Assembly (NCBI GenBank): GCA_900546285.1
Contig: URCJ01000048.1
Span: 1-11,729 of the forward strand
Direction of reading: 5' to 3'
DNA: 11,729 nucleotides
DNA from: an uncultured Solobacterium sp.
GTDB lineage: Bacteria > Bacillota_I > Bacilli_A > Erysipelotrichales > Erysipelotrichaceae
Below, one piece after another: positions 11,219 through 11,729 of this stretch. Positions within the stretch are counted from its first letter, which is position 1. Each line of letters starts with the position of its first letter. The notes below the pieces were generated by a model. That model ran no database searches. It had not been told where the DNA came from and worked only from the letters and a program-made list of their open reading frames with translations. A program made the translations under genes and the position numbers.

Positions 11219-11729
11219 AATAAGGGAAAACCTGACACATCTTACAATAGGTAGTAAGTTTAGTATCCCCTAAGTTATTTAGACAATAATCCTTTAATTC
11301 TTTCTTGGTCTTCTTATTAGATGCTGCATTTGCCTGGACATTAACAATCATCTTTTTCTTATCAGGAAAGTCATTAGAAATAATCTTAGCTAGTTCGTTT
11401 TTATAATCGTCCATGCTTAGTTGTTTCTTTTGTGGCTTAGACTTTGGCTTAGGTTTAGGGCTTAAATATTCACCAATAGTTTGGGCAATACTACCCTTTC
11501 TATTATTCTTTTCTAGATAATCAGTTACTGCCTTATAACCCTGGTCCTTAGAAATGATGATGAATTCTGCATCTTCATGTCTTTCTAACAATCTTCCCAC
11601 TATTAAAGACAATTGGAAATCTAAATAGTTCTTTCCCTCGTGCTTAGTTTCTTCGATTACATATTGAGCCTTACTCTTAAGAAGATCAACCACAATATCG
11701 CCTTTAACAGCTCTAGAATTAACACCCTT
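11217..11729 (-). CDS. PIN-like domain protein, 5' end beyond the window
   Basis: The reading frame is open to the right edge, so the start is missing; a GTG at 11691-11693 is not a convincing start because coding-like sequence (GVNSRAVKGDI) continues upstream. The visible 171 codons hold the end of a PIN/NYN-like fold: NYLDFQLSLIVGRLLE, then FIIISKDQGYKAVTDYLEKN, with acidic residues (the Asp in LDF and in SKDQGY) where PIN-like nucleases have metal-binding acids. A Lys/Pro linker (SPKPKPKSKPQKKQ) follows, then a C-terminal part of about 65 residues ending YCKMCQVFPY that I do not recognise. Likely an RNA- or DNA-acting protein; activity is inferred from the fold only. Confidence 0.65.
   Translation of the reverse strand, partial: KGVNSRAVKGDIVVDLLKSKAQYVIEETKHEGKNYLDFQLSLIVGRLLERHEDAEFIIISKDQGYKAVTDYLEKNNRKGSIAQTIGEYLSPKPKPKSKPQKKQLSMDDYKNELAKIISNDFPDKKKMIVNVQANAASNKKTKKELKDYCLNNLGDTKLTTYCKMCQVFPY

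Overview
The window is AT-rich DNA with strong GGAGG-type ribosome binding sites, standard stop codons and tightly packed genes. This points to a low-GC Bacillota (Firmicute). The gene content would fit a member of the Erysipelotrichales, but that placement is a weak inference from protein style, not a search result.

Layout. (1) Positions 1-1070 hold no ordinary gene. After a terminator of an upstream transcript (2-53) come three tandem units of about 330 bp, bounded by a recurring 13-base motif (68, 401, 726, 1062). On the minus strand each unit encodes a 29-33 residue hydrophobic peptide with a structured leader. On the plus strand each has a short convergent RNA that shares the peptide gene's bidirectional terminator and repeats the complement of that gene's own ribosome binding site. 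In each unit the mRNA 3' tail can also pair with the leader. This is the architecture of type I toxin-antitoxin loci (par/fst- and hok-like), here as a triplicated array with three different antisense specificities and peptides I do not recognise. (2) 1168-1827 is a membrane protein with a Lys/Glu/Thr-rich tail, under its own promoter with a pair of 12-bp direct repeats. (3) 1943-10753, all minus strand, is one apparent operon: two tandem DUF1275/YoaK-like membrane proteins, then atpB-atpE-atpF-atpA-atpG-atpD-atpC, then an LCP-family lipoprotein, then a terminator. (4) 10754-10872 is a divergent promoter region. (5) 10873-11198 holds two tandem paralogous 53-54 residue proteins of unknown function on the plus strand, closed by a terminator. 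(6) 11217 to the right edge is the 3' part of a PIN-like protein.

The F1Fo ATP synthase is unusual. There is no atpH (delta) gene and no atpI. AtpA instead carries about 69 extra N-terminal residues that resemble the C-terminal domain of delta, so the stator domain that contacts subunit b seems to be fused to alpha. AtpE carries a signal-peptide-like extension. A GC-rich word (GGGCTCGAA on the coding strand) recurs in frame in atpD and in the 1168-1827 gene, which suggests a small dispersed element that inserts into tolerant protein loops.

How the parts work together: the operon couples making or using the ion gradient (Fo: AtpB, AtpE, AtpF; F1: AtpA, AtpG, AtpD, AtpC) to two uncharacterised membrane proteins in front and a cell-envelope ligase-like protein behind. 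The peptide array at the left is independent and self-regulated.
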